A DNA stretch of 64,000 nucleotides from Punica granatum. Taxonomy: Eukaryota; Streptophyta; Magnoliopsida; Myrtales; Lythraceae. The position numbers were made by a program, and so were the translations under genes. Below, piece by piece: positions 12,030-23,044 of the stretch (its first letter is position 1; each line of letters begins with the position of its first letter). The notes under the pieces were generated by a model that was not told where the DNA came from, ran no database searches, and worked only from the letters and a program-made list of their open reading frames with translations. Location of the stretch: positions 26,268,199-26,332,198 of the forward strand of contig NC_045127.1 in assembly GCF_007655135.1 (NCBI RefSeq), given 5' to 3'.

Positions 12030-12800
12030 ATTTTTGCAGAAGCACGGGATGGACCCGATGGAGAGAGAAAGGAATTGTAGAAGCACGGGATTGACTCGAA
12101 GGAGGGAGAAGAGAATTGCAGAAGCACGGGATTGACTCGGCGGTGGGAGAAGGGAGTTGCAGAAGCACGGGATTGACTTGGCGGAGGGAGAAAGGAATTG
12201 CACAAGCACGGGATTGACCCGATGGTGGGAGAAGGGAGTTGCAGAGGCACGAGATTGACCTGACATAAGGAGAAAGGAATTGCAAAAGCTCGGGATTGAC
12301 CCAGCGGGGGGAAGAGGGGAATTGTAGAAGCACGGGACTGACCCGGCTGGAGGAGAAGGGTATGACAGAAGCACGAGATTGACCCGGCGGTGGGAGAAGC
12401 GAATTGCAGAAGCATGGGATTGACCCGACTGTGGGAGAATGGAATTGCAGAAGCACGGGATTGACCGGGCGGTGGGGGAAGGGACTTGTAGAAGCACGGG
12501 ATTGACCCGGTAGTGGGAAAAGGAAATTGCAGAAGCACGGGAGTTACCCTGCGAGGGGAGAAGAGAATTGTAAAGGCACGGGATTGACCCGGTGAAGGGA
12601 TAATGGAATTGCAGAAGCACGGGATTGAACCGACGGTAGGAGAAGGGAATTGCAAATGCACGGGATTGATCCGGCGAAAGGCGGAGAGAATTGTAGAATC
12701 ACCGGACAGACCCAGAAGGGGTAGAAAGGAAGTACATAATCACAAGACAGACCCGGAAGGGGGAGAAGGGAAATGTAGGATCACGAGACGAACCCGGAGG
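12030..12800. repeat. tandem array, about 41-bp unit, 18-19 copies
   Basis: The unit is 'agaagcacgggattgaccc' plus 'ggcggtgggagaagggaattgc'. Anchors 'gcacggga' fall at 12083, 12124, 12164 and 12206, giving a period of 40-42 bp. The unit contains no minus-strand stop in any frame and its length is not a multiple of three. This gives three overlapping long minus-strand frames (11828-12661, 11964-12620, 11998-12456) coding for repetitive peptides such as LLQFPSPTVGSIPCFCNS. Copies become more diverged after about 12660. Confidence 0.92.
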
Positions 12801-13049
12801 AGGGAGTTTTGCAAAAGTACGAGCATGTACTGGGAATCGTGCAAGCCGCGAAAGAGAGATGATTCTAGTTTGCTTGGAGTTTGGTTAGGGCTTTGCTTTG
12901 GATGATGCTGGGTCGTCGAGTGTGACTAGAGAGGACCCATTGCTTTGTTTGTCCGGGATGCCCCGGTTGCTTCTGTTTGTGGCTGGAAGCTAGCGATGTA
13001 ATTGAATTGGCCCAGCGAACAGGTGTCGTCCCAAGCGTGCTAATTCATT

Positions 13050-13510
13050 GGAGGTCGGTGTTACTACTGGGATGATGTTACTTCTCGCGATGGCCAGCCT
13101 TGCCCTTGGGTCAGTGGTGTGTTTGACCCATTGGAGGCTGACCTCGCCGCTAAAGTGGTTGTTCGTTGTCTTGCTGAAAGCCAGCTCTGTTGCAAGGGCT
13201 GTTGTATCTTGATTTGCGGGAAGCCAGCTTCGCTGCTGAGGCGGTTGTGTCTTGATCTGTCGGAAGTCGGCTTCACCGCTGGGGCGATCTTAGTTCGACG
13301 GAGGCCAGCACATTGTGATGAGGGATGATGTTGCTTTGCCAGTGCTCTGCCCTGCCCCTGGGGTAATGCTGTGATTGGTCTGCTAGAGGTCAGCCTCGCC
13401 GCTGGGCGATTGTTCGTTGACTTAATGGAAGACAGCACTACTGCAGTGACGGTTGTATCTTTTGGAGGCCAACCTTGCCGCTAGGGTCGTTGTTCGTCGG
13501 AGGCTGGTGC
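13050..13510. repeat. degenerate tandem repeats in D
   Basis: About six to seven loosely conserved units share 'ggccagcctcgccgctggggcg' and 'ttgttcgtcgga' words, spaced roughly 60-70 bp. A shorter version is seen at 2770-2880 in G. The unit differs from the two arrays closer to the PPT. The frames that cross it on either strand are not conserved. Confidence 0.65.
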
Positions 13511-14414
13511 CTTGTGATGCTGGACTCAAACTCTGGGGAGGAGCGCCTACGTACCCAGTGGGATTAGGGATCAAAGTTTGCCATAGTTATTGCCGCTTAT
13601 AGTACCTATGGTCCTGATAGCATCAGTAAATCATTGGTGAGTTACTATGATGTCTAGGCACACGAAGGTTATGAAAATGGTGTCGTTACGATGCGGGTCA
13701 TTCATTCTCGAGTCGCACGAGTGACTTGTGAAGAGTTTTGTTTTTACCGTGCTAGTGGGGTCCCATTTTCGAAGGCCTCGATACGAGGCGTTCGAGGCCT
13801 CCTGTTAGCCATGCATGAGCATATCAAGACGCTTCTCGATAGGGTGCCGTAGGGCGGCTGCATCTGTAATTCGCATGGGGATTTCTGTCCAGATTTGGTC
13901 AAACCTCGGTCTAGTCCATTTCCGGAGTGTTATGACTAAACCTCCAGAGAGGAATGTTTGAGATTTTGAGTTCTGTGGTAGCTAATTGAAGGATAGCTGT
14001 AACCCATTATGAGTTATGAAATTGACCGAGAGAAAAGAGAAAGCTTGGGGAGCACGTTGCCTCAAGCTAAAAGGATACACGGGTTCACGCTTGCAACAAA
14101 ATGTACTCCCTTTCTCCTATGTCCTTTTGTTGCGTAGGCTATTCCGAACTATTCGGATGGTATGCTCAGTTGCTTACTATGCATGAGGGAGAATCCACTT
14201 TTGACGGTTGAGTTTTGATGGAGAGCCGATCAGGGATCGTGTTGAAGAAGACAACCTGGCTGCTTCCCTTGGGGAATCCCTAGTGCGCACGATGTGTGAC
14301 GAGCTAGGGTAATAACTCGGTTTATCTTTTTCTCTCATTTTTCTCTCCTTTTACTATGGTTGCCCACCTCGGGATTTGGCCGCACCTCTCAACCAAGGGG
14401 GATGAGCTCTCCTT

Positions 14415-14843
14415 TTGCCACGACCGCCCACATTAGGATTTTCGGTCATGCCTATCTTTTTCCTTAACTTTTGCCTAGGCCGTCCCATAGGGGTTTTCGA
14501 CTTAGCAGGCTCAATTCTTTTGTCTCTCAAGTTTGCAAGTGCAAAGTGCTTGGAAAAATCTGACTTCCAAATCAGTATTGTACTCTGCCTCCATCTAGGA
14601 GTTGTGTTTTATGCCCCTTCTTTGTTAGGGTATCTTAATTTTAATTTGGCACCGTCGGTGTATTCCATGAACTTTGGCGCTGCCTTTGTTTTTCTTGATT
14701 GGCGGGATTTTCCCGCTTCTTATTTTTCTTTATTTATTTATTTTGAAGTTGGAGTTTGCTTGTGCCCCTTGAATTTGCCTGAATTTCCTCGAGTTTTGCG
14801 TTACCGAGGTCACTTTGATGCGCTTCACCTCGTGGAGATTTGA
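14415..14843 (+). pseudogene. possible antisense ORF of element D (142 codons)
   Basis: This open plus-strand frame runs antisense to element D. It contains VMPIFFLNFCLGRP near residues 11-24, then a hydrophobic, cysteine- and phenylalanine-rich body with IVLCLHLGVVFYAPSLLGYL. The same words, with changes, occur at the matching place in A (MPLFYPSFCLGRP) and G (VPHFYPNFCLGRP), always antisense to the host element. It resembles no family I can name. Several hydrophobic stretches could span a membrane, but the composition is also what an A-rich opposite strand would give. It is similar in placement to the antisense ORFs known in Tat elements; identity is inferred. Confidence 0.35.
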
Positions 14844-15730
14844 TGCGTCCTTGCCCCGGCCTTATTTGTGAGACTTGGGTCTTGGATATTATCTTGTGCA
14901 TTTGGAAGTCGGGTCGAGTGTCCATTTTCCTTTACAAACTTTGAATTGTTTCCCCTAATGCCTATGGAAAAGAAAATACAGAGTTTTGCCCTAGGGGATG
15001 GGTGATCGAGATTGTCTTGGTGTTTGCTGTGGAGGACGCCCACTCTTAACTTGGATGACTGGGAGAGTTTCGACACCGCTCACTGAAGTGACCCACTCTA
15101 GGTGTAGAAAGCTGTAGTAATCTCGGTGCGAACTTCAACTAGGGAGGCCCTATGTACGTCACTTGGAACAGAAGGCGCGTTGGTGTGAACTTCAACTAGG
15201 AAGGCCCCAGTGTATGTTGCCCAGAGACGCCAATCCTGGGTGGATAGTGTTTGGGGTGGTCTCATTGAACGGGAATGCCCTAATCTTCAGTGTTGATATG
15301 GCCTATGGATGGTGTCTTGTGCAATCACCATCCTTGATCGTGTTTTGTGGCTCCAGCATCAAGTGTACGCCAGAGAGGTGTGCCCTTGAAGTCGATGAGC
15401 ACGTTTGCCCCGAATGCAATGCTTGTTTGTCGATTGAGATGGTCGCGTTGATCGAGTATGGCGCGTTTAGTCGCTTCCACCTTCGGCTTCTCAAGGGGGT
15501 ACCTCCTTGTTGGGCACTTCCCTCTTTGAAGTATAAGTGGAGGGCCAGGCATGAGTTTTCGGAGATGTGTGAACTCGTGCGTCATTCTTCGCCTGAGGTT
15601 GGCGTGTCCCTATGAAAACGACAAGGGAGATGATGCATCAGGCGATTTTGAGGTGGATTGTGCGATAAGAATTGTAGACTGGACCCACGGGAAAATCCCT
15701 TTCGTCCAGCGCACGATCCATGGGATGCCG

Positions 15731-15735
15731 CGCGT
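15731..15735. repeat. target-site duplication of element A, left copy
   Basis: CGCGT lies directly before the LTR start at 15736. The same five bases lie directly after the LTR end at 35520. The flanks on the two sides ('ccatgggatgccg' and 'ggggacacttttttccgag') join up to match the uninterrupted sequence near 4780-4830 in G, which confirms A as one insertion event. Confidence 0.93.
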
Positions 15736-17297
15736 TGTCAGCACCCCATTTTGGCTAACTAATTTAAATTACATTATCAGCAATGATACAAGCCACGACT
15801 TGAGCAGAATGCAGAAAAACGACTCAACAGAGCAGGAAATCACTATTCATCCTAAAGTCAGCGAAATCGGGCAAATGACACATGCATATGACAGAAGGAC
15901 TTCAGGGGTCATTAAAAAGCAACACAGTGACTAGAAAGCTCAACAATGTCCAAAATCGACTTTTTCAGTATATCACATGGACGGTCCTATTTTCCGATAG
16001 TTCGCTCGATCATCGGAAGATAGCCAATATTGGACTCCAAAAATCCACTCCAATGCTAAACATATGAAAAGTGTCTTCAAAAGCATTTTGTAAATCATCT
16101 GCTCTATACAGAACAACTTTCTGTATACAGACAACTTTTCAGTGGAAGTCTAAAAATGCCGGTTTCCCAAAGAAGAGTTAATTCCAAATGTCAGTTTCGA
16201 CCATGCCCCAAAAGCACACAGAGCATGAACAATGCTTCAGATTGTCTCTGGGAAGCCATACAGACACTTCAAATGACTTCCTAGTGACAAAACGGGTATG
16301 CCCCTCTTCGGAAATGCATAACCGAAGACTGGTCTGACGGAATTACGGCAAACAAAGTTCATACTGCATTGCCCGAAAAACTCTAGCAGACATTCACAAT
16401 TGGGAAAAACAGACAGCAGAACCCTTATCAGTTTCCCGAGTAACCTTTGAGGAGTAGAAATGGCCATTTTCAGTGGAAATGCATATCCGGAGGTGCTTTT
16501 TATGGAAACTTGACGCCGAACGCCTACCTTACACAGTGCTAGCCTTCCCAAAGGCTTAACGTGGAATCGCTGGAATGAATCACACAACTCATCTAGACCT
16601 CCTGAGCAGTGCTTTAGAGGTCTCAAATATACTTTTCAAGTCCTTAGAGGTCCGATCTCGACAAACAGAGATTACAACGATCTCCGAAACGCCCAAACAA
16701 CTCAGAAAGTAATTTGAGAAATCCAGTTTCGGCCTCGTAGGACGTCTCCGGCTCCACGTTTGCATTACCGGCTTAAGGGACAATTGTTCACGTTGTTTGA
16801 CAATTTACGTCAAAATGACCAACGTGAGATGCAGACACAAGATATGCTGTCAGAAGCAGACAACTTTGCTCTGCTGTCCGAGCCTCATATAGACACGAGG
16901 AATTTTCTCACGAAAAATGCCAATCTTGGGCTCATTTGAACCGTTTTATCGCGTACATTGCCAATTCGATGTTCAATTTGAACCACGGGCCTCGAATGCA
17001 CGATCAATCGAGATTCGAGCTTCCTCCCGACTCAACTCCAATCCAAGCGGGACCCACCGCATCTTCTTCCCCTTGCTCAAGACAAAGCTAGCCACCATTG
17101 CCCACTTGCATTGAAAATATCTCAAGTCTTTCATTTTTGCACTCAACCATCACCATCCATGCATTCAATGCATTTTGGTTCTTCCTCATGAAAGATACTT
17201 GGATGACATTCATCCTCATCTTCATTAAGTTAATCGATTTTTGCTAAGCATGCCCCTAATTGCCCTTTGCTTTCACTAATTGCTCATTAGCTTTGCC

Positions 17298-17312
17298 TTT
17301 ATATTGCATAAA
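17298..17312 (+). promoter_or_regulatory. TATA-like box, A 5' LTR
   Basis: TTTATATTGCATAAA lies about 1.56 kb into the LTR, just before a CT-rich stretch (cttctcctcttgcac). The matching place in the 3' LTR has TATATATTG (32547), in the 60965 copy TATAAATAG (62586), and in B TATATATA (27522). It is the likely core promoter of the element. No transcript start can be seen from sequence alone. Confidence 0.5.
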
Positions 17313-17649
17313 GTTCATTAAGCTAGAGGACTTCTCCTCTTGCACACTCTCTCCAAGCTTTCTCCCTCAAGAAAAGCTCTCAACTCCATAGCCAAAACCA
17401 GCAAGCTTTAACACTTCAAAACCAAGAGAGAAAAACCGAAGAAAACCCGAAGAAAGCTTTGAGTTTCTTAAGTCGGAAGCCGATGTTCATCATCACTTAA
17501 GTTCAAAATTTCTCAAACTCCATGGACCACATGTTTTGGACCCATGGAGTTCATTTATGAACTTATATTTTTGGTTCGAAGTCATTTGCTCATCATTTCA
17601 GGTCATTTAGGTGATTTCGGGTGAAGGACGTGCTCTCGGGTTAACAGTA

Positions 17650-17830
17650 CACCCGTCGCCGCACGCGCAGCCGCATGCCCGCGCGCCAAACGCCCGTCCG
17701 CCCGCACGCCCGCGAACCAGACGCCCCAGCGCGCATGCTCGCTCGCCCCAGCGCTCCGCCCGTGTGCCCCGCGTGCCTGCCTGCGCGCCCCCGTGCTCCT
17801 AGCTCCCCGAACGTGCATGCCCTTACACCC
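17650..17830. other. C/G-rich variable block in the A LTR
   Basis: About 180 bp with a dense run of 'cgccc', 'gcgcgcc' and 'gctcgcccc' words. The same place in the 3' LTR (32890-33090) has a related but rearranged version. B has an unrelated block there (28020-28490), and F has two further unlike blocks. It lies between a conserved 'catggaccacatgttttgg' segment and the conserved 'aggctaggta' segment. The open frames through it (17603-17929, both strands) reflect high GC only. Confidence 0.7.
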
Positions 17831-19444
17831 GAGCACCCTTCCAAGCATTCAATCGAGTCACCCGACTCTCGAACACTTCCCCGACTCTTTCCTCGCATCC
17901 CGAGGCTAGGTAAAACATTCTCGACTTAGAGAAGTTAGAACCTTTTACGTTATTTCCATGGCTATGGAGTAATATGGCATTTTATGCATATTTAACTTGC
18001 AATACTTAATTTTTATATACTTTCATGTTATATTATGCATGCTCGTCATCATATAACATGTTAGCATGTTGGGAAACGTTTGGATCAACCCTCGGAAGAC
18101 CTTCCCGACCCGAAATGAGCAAAAGAGCTCCCGGGTTTGCCTCAAGAAGAGGTAACCGAGACTTGGCTTGCTTTCCTCGGGTTAAGAACGACCTTCTTAG
18201 CCCGTTCCAAGTTCGATTCCCGAGTTTTCTCGTGTTTTCTTACATGCATGAAGTCGGTATTGTTTTATTGATTCCTTAAATAACTTGGTTGCGCATGTTT
18301 CCATGTTCGAATGTGTTATTCAAATCATGGCAATACCGACTTTCATTTAACCGTGTCATTTATCATGTTGTCGTTTAAGCATGTGAGAAATGATTCGAAA
18401 CGAGACGGGGAAACCTCGTGGAACCCCATTCGAACCATGAGACCTCTCGGCTATCTCCAAGGAGAAGTAACAGGGAGCCTCTTGGACTCGTACGGGTTGC
18501 ATGAGGCTTCCTCTTCCCGTTTTGAGTTCGTTCTCGGCTTTTGTGTAATTTGCAATTTACATTATCGTCATAATATCGCATGAAAATGTCTTTTCAAAAC
18601 AAAACATGCATGGATTCGGGTATCGATGACTCATTCGGGTCCATTCGGTTACGAGGGTAGTTTAGGTCATTGGACCAAATTATCCTCGATCCTTATAGAA
18701 TCGTCTTGGTCGCCGAGTCACGAATCATTTTCATAATTAATGCATTCGGCATAACCTTAAGCATTAATTCCACGAACGGGTTAATCGGGACGTTCACATG
18801 GTTAATTCATTCAATTTAAACAACTTTGCACAAATTGGACATTAATTTGTAACTCGTGTCGACGAATTACAAAACGGTGTTAATGCCCTTTTCAAAACCC
18901 TCATACTTTCAAATCCGTATTGTGTTGTTCTCCTTTTCTGAAAAACAAATTTTCAAATCCAGGGCAAGAACATCATTTTGTGATTTGGCGTCATCTTAGT
19001 ATCATTTAAGATGTCAGTTGGGTATTCTGTATCAAAATTACAATTACCTGACTAATCATTTCATTCGACTTAACCAAATGCTAGAAAATGGTTAGGTAGA
19101 ACTCTAGGTTCCAAATCTAGAGTCAAAACACAAGTTGGGTTAATTCAGTGGTAATTCAGTGTCATAGCACCGAATCATTGTAAAAACAATCCACTCACAC
19201 GAAACTTAACTACGGACACCCGATATGTCAGGTTCTCAAACCAAAGCCGAATGCTAAAACATTAGCACGCGTTTGTTTGTGTAAGGTAGGATTTGTATGC
19301 CAAAGTACCCCGGATTAATAAACTTGCTAATCCACGTACATTCGGTGAATACAAACACATTGTCTATTATTTACCTGCTGCTTGTTATCTTTCCGCACCT
19401 GTTTGCCATGCAGGTCGAGCCTGATCCCTAGGCTGAATAATATT

Positions 19445-19515
19445 AGGGTTCAACGCCCTAATCATCGAGCACAGGGTCCAACACCCTAACTATCACTCAC
19501 AGGGTCCAACGCCCT
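19445..19515 (+). repeat. three 28-nt-spaced hairpin repeats (A 5' LTR)
   Basis: Three copies of AGGGTYCAACRCCCT start at 19445, 19473 and 19501, exactly 28 nt apart. Each can fold as a small stem (AGGG with CCCT). The same array sits at 30368/30396/30424 in B and at 34691/34719/34747 in the A 3' LTR. Two-copy versions are in F (53466, 53495) and, on the minus strand, in D (8343-8388 and 38760-38805). It is a candidate RNA structural element near the R/U5 part of the LTR. Confidence 0.75.
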
Positions 19516-20280
19516 ATTTAGTGAGAGCGTCCATTGAATTTCAGTTCTTCGGTCTTTTCCCTAAACTCACGGTGAGTTAGAGTGGAATAATAACCGAACG
19601 CGAGTCGACTGGAATTCAGCCATTTGTAATTTGTATTTATTATTTTCGAGAGCATTGTAAGGATTTTATTCTGTACATTCATTATGTAAGAATTCCAGTC
19701 TGTAAGCGAACGGTCCGAGAGTCGAATTAATCAAATCGGTTTAATGCTTGCCCAAAGGAAAGTAAACCCAAGAACTCACGGTTCTGGTTCACGCAGGGAT
19801 TCAACCTCCATGGTTCGATGAACTGTAACGCAAGATTGCGAACCAACTCCCCGACACACGGGTTTACTTCTCTCTTGGCTTCTCAACCGACATCGTTTAA
19901 TTCACCCAATTTACGGTGTCAAAACGTGTGAGTCGAGTGCGCCCTAATTCATGCGGTAAATAAAACAAAAATGCAAGCCTAGCAAACCAGAGTACCGAAA
20001 GGGCGTGCGGGATATAGGCCCGCACGTAACATGAACCCCCGAACACGGATTTTCCGGTTCCGAACAGACCAATGCCTTAACGACAAACTAGGTGTTCCAT
20101 ACCCCTAGACCCGGGTAACTTATCCACCCTCGACCTTCGGGTCGTAAAATGATAAGTGGTGACTCCTTCTCACGCATGTCCGTCACGCGTCCCCACGAGA
20201 AGGTGGACACTCCCAAGCCGCGCGATCCAAAAGCGCGCATGCGGGCCCCGACGAGAGTCTACATTCGGGTCCGTACAGCT

Positions 20281-20298
20281 TGGCGACTCCGCTAGGGA
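20281..20298 (+). other. primer-binding site, tRNA-Arg type (element A)
   Basis: TGGCGACTCCGCTAGGGA lies three bases after the LTR end. Its reverse complement matches the 3' end of the plant tRNA-Arg that ends ...CCCAGTGGAGTCG plus CCA, except at one or two bases. tRNA-Arg priming is known for Ogre elements. It fixes the 5' LTR end and the plus orientation. Confidence 0.88.
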
Positions 20299-20966
20299 CA
20301 TACTTAGTGGGTTCAGGCTCGATCCGGTTGCTTGCTTGCATGTTTATTTATCGCTTTCCGTACATTTATTTTGCGCACATTTACTTTTCTGCACTCGCAT
20401 TGCATCATTCTAGTGGATTTAGGTACCACGCTTGAAATCCCACGAGCGGCAATCTAGGAATCTAGGTTAGACAGGGGTTCGAAGTAGGGGTACAGCGCGC
20501 GGTTCGACTGTCGCTTAGGCCTTGAAAAGAATCCCGCCCGATTTCAAGGAATTGATACCCTTGAATCGGGAGCCCCCATCCCTAGTTAGTGGTTTTCCCA
20601 GTAGAACACTGAAACCATGCATAAACAGGGACCGTCATGCTGGACCAAAATAACCTCATGCCGTCAACCGACCCAAAGTCCAGTCTTTGAGTCGGCCTGT
20701 AGTTTTTCCTTTAGGCGGGCCTTTTGCTGTTTTTCACAAAGAGTGATGTACATTGTAACAGATACAGTTATACTTTACTTTTCTGCACTGCATGCATGTT
20801 TTCAAACAAACTAGGACATTGCATTGGTTTATTGCTTAAGTTCCCTTTTTCAAATGAACCATCTTTGTAAATCTAGCAACTTGAATCAATCAATGCAACG
20901 GCATTAGCTTTTGAAAATTCATACATTGCCTGCATCCGATGTTTGCACAGCAACTACCATGTCCTC

Positions 20967-21300
20967 GCACGACAGGCAAGTTGTGCCAACCTTCGCGGGT
21001 AGACCACCCGCGGTCTTCACTTCTCCATAGCGAGATGTGCTATGACCAGAAGCCGAGTCCATCCCGGCCACCCACCCCGCACGACAGGCGAGTTGTGCCA
21101 ACCTTCGCGGGTAGACCACTCGGGGTCTTCACTTCCCCATAGCGAGATGTGCTATGACCAGAAGCCGAGTCCATCCCGGCCACCCACCCCACACGACAGG
21201 CGAGTCGTGCCCACTTTCGCGGGCAGGCCACTCGCGGCCTTCACCCTTCCTCCACGGCAAGACGAGCTGTGGCCCGAGGGCCGATCAATCTTCCCAGGCA
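20967..21300. repeat. 112-bp tandem repeat, 3 copies, in A
   Basis: Units start at 20967, 21079 and 21191, exactly 112 bp apart, each with 'gcacgacaggcgagttgtgcc', 'cttcgcgggtagaccac', 'ctccatagcgagatgtgctatgacc' and 'ccatcccggccacccacccc'. The first two are nearly identical; the third diverges in its second half. A similar 'cacgacaggcgag' idea recurs in F LTR words such as 'gacgagtcgtgcc' (48615), but without tandem repetition. The repeat occupies the place of gag in relatives. Confidence 0.93.
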
Positions 21301-21699
21301 AAGTTAACCAACACTAACTTCTTTCTAATAGAGAGTGTCACCATGTGATCGGACGCACATCCCTCCACGTGACCCCACGCATCTACCAATGATCAAGCGT
21401 GCCTCACACATGTCCAAGCATGTTCACACCAACTCATACATGCTTGCTCAACGTATCAAAGCATGTCTCTCGGAAATTCTCAACGAGAAGACAGCCTGAA
21501 TACTGAGCGACCACAATTGAGACAACAAACGTCTCTCATCCAAGTCCTTGGGATTTCAACACTAAGTCCCCATCCTTGCTCCACAGAGCAATACTGCAAG
21601 CAAATCAGCGTCACCCCCTTGCAGCGCCCTGCGCTATTCCCCAGCATTGACATTTGCTTTCACATTTCTTGCACTTTCCTATCGACCACGCATTTACTA

Positions 21700-21930
21700 C
21701 ATTAGGCTCCGGCCCTACATCGGGCTCCGGCCCTGCATCAGGCTCCGGGCCCGCATTTACTGCATTGGACTCTGGCCCTACATTGGGCTTCGGCCCTGCA
21801 TCGGGCTCCGGCCCCACTTTTGGGCTTCGACCCCACATCGAGCCTCGGTCCTGCATTTACTGCTTTCGGGCCTTGGCCCCGCATTTACTGCTTTCAAGTT
21901 TTGACACCTCGCATTTACTGCTTTCAGGCT
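21700..21930. repeat. short repeat array with 'catcgggctccggccctg' units
   Basis: About eight units of 17-19 bp (variants of 'cattgggctccggccctg') are interrupted by three to four copies of 'gcatttactgctttc'. The open frames on both strands with repeating GSGPTSGSGPASG or IGLRPCIGL peptides come from this repeat and are not conserved elsewhere. Confidence 0.85.
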
Positions 21931-23044
21931 CATCTGAAATCCAAAATTGACTTGGATTCAAATTCATCCAAACGATACTCCGAGGAGCAAGTCTAATCCT
22001 TCAACTGCAAAGACCGGAAGTGACAGCTCCACAAACAGAGCATGACCCAACTCTCGATCGCAGACCAGCACGGTCATACCTCCGATCAAAGAATGGATCT
22101 CATCCACCTCCGTTGTGGTCGCCGACTAAACACTGGGGCAACACACGCAGTCTTCTTTAAATTCTCTTTTGCTTTAATTTAAATACATTCCCACAAATGG
22201 GCTCCCGACTAGAACAAGTACTCTGAAGAGGACATTAGGACAGTCTTTGCGACGCTCTGTTAGTTTTGTTGGACCTGTTCGGCTCACCTGTCCTCATGGG
22301 ACCCGGCTCTTCGAGCCTTCTTTAAGACGGCTGCGTATGTCTACTCGCAATTAGGAAAAATATGCTTATGTGACCTCAGTCACGGTCTAACCACTCCAGA
22401 GTGGTGATGACCGGATTCCCGGAAACAAATGTCGACTGCACGTGGCACCGCATGGGTCGCAGGCGGGACAAAAATGGATTTTTCCCATGGGACCACCCTA
22501 TATTTCTTACCACATATTCTCCCGCATAATCGCCTAATGAGTTGTCTTCTTTGTCATCCTTCACAGGGGCACATTGACCACAGGCGAAGAGCGATGCGCG
22601 AGTTTACGCTTCCCTGAGAACTTGTCTCGGACCCTTTCCTTATACTTTGACGGGGGAGGTGTCCGATGATGAGGTACCCCCCTATGAAGTCGAAGACGAG
22701 GACAATCGAATGAATCACTCAGCATTGATGCAATCGTCTTCCTTGAACATCCAGTGACTTCAGCAGCATGCACCCTCTAAGAGGCACGTATTGCAAAGAA
22801 CAACGAGAGATGATCGGAGACATCGCACCAGGCGCTTGCCATGTGCCATTTCAACAAATGAAGACCGGGGCATCCCCGTTCAACATTCGCATCGGGGCAA
22901 CCTCGGTTCCCCATTCCACATGGGGCAATTTGGCGTCTTCTTTCTAGATAACAGGGGAAATTCACATGTAAAGCTTGCAAGGGCAAATGACAAGAAGTTC
23001 GGCTCCCGAGTGCATAAGAGTCAAATTTCCCAGAGAGCCGGCCC

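Larger units (their letters stand above)
11254..15730 (-). mobile_element. element D internal region, 3' half
   Basis: This is the 3' half of D's internal region in minus orientation, running from the A insertion at 15731 down to the PPT. It holds two different tandem arrays next to the PPT (11527-12010 and about 12030-12800), weaker repeats (13050-13510), and a block (13560-15735) collinear with 2900-4800 in G and, inverted, with 22400-24300 in A. A possible antisense ORF lies at 14415-14843. No gag, protease, reverse transcriptase or integrase could be read. The other half of the region is 35526-37797. Confidence 0.8.
15736..20277 (+). mobile_element. 5' LTR of element A
   Basis: It starts TGTCAGCACCCCATTTTGG and ends GGGTCCGTACA, three bases before the PBS. 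Internal landmarks are a TATA-like box near 17298, a pyrimidine-rich stretch after it (17330-17370), a C/G-rich block with many CG steps (17650-17830), 'gaggctaggtaaaac-ttctcgacttagag' (17898 onward), three short hairpins (19445-19515), 'ggttcacgcagggattcaacc' (19787), and the terminal block with 'gtgactccttctcacgc'. ORFs on both strands inside the C/G-rich block are not preserved in the 3' LTR. Confidence 0.93.

Noticed and set aside
17603..17929. Long overlapping frames on both strands in C/G-rich DNA, proline/alanine/arginine-rich
   Set aside because: They lie in the variable block of the A LTR. The 3' LTR copy (32852-33190) has different frames, and stop-poor GC-rich DNA explains them.
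19445..19515. Short regular repeats with spacers that could suggest a CRISPR array
   Set aside because: The repeats are only 15 bp with 13-bp gaps that are similar between copies, and they recur in every LTR of a plant retrotransposon. No cas genes are present.
20281..20298. PBS sequence as part of a real tRNA-Arg gene
   Set aside because: Only the 3'-end complement is present, in the wrong context for a cloverleaf, and it lies three bases after an LTR end in A, E and F alike.
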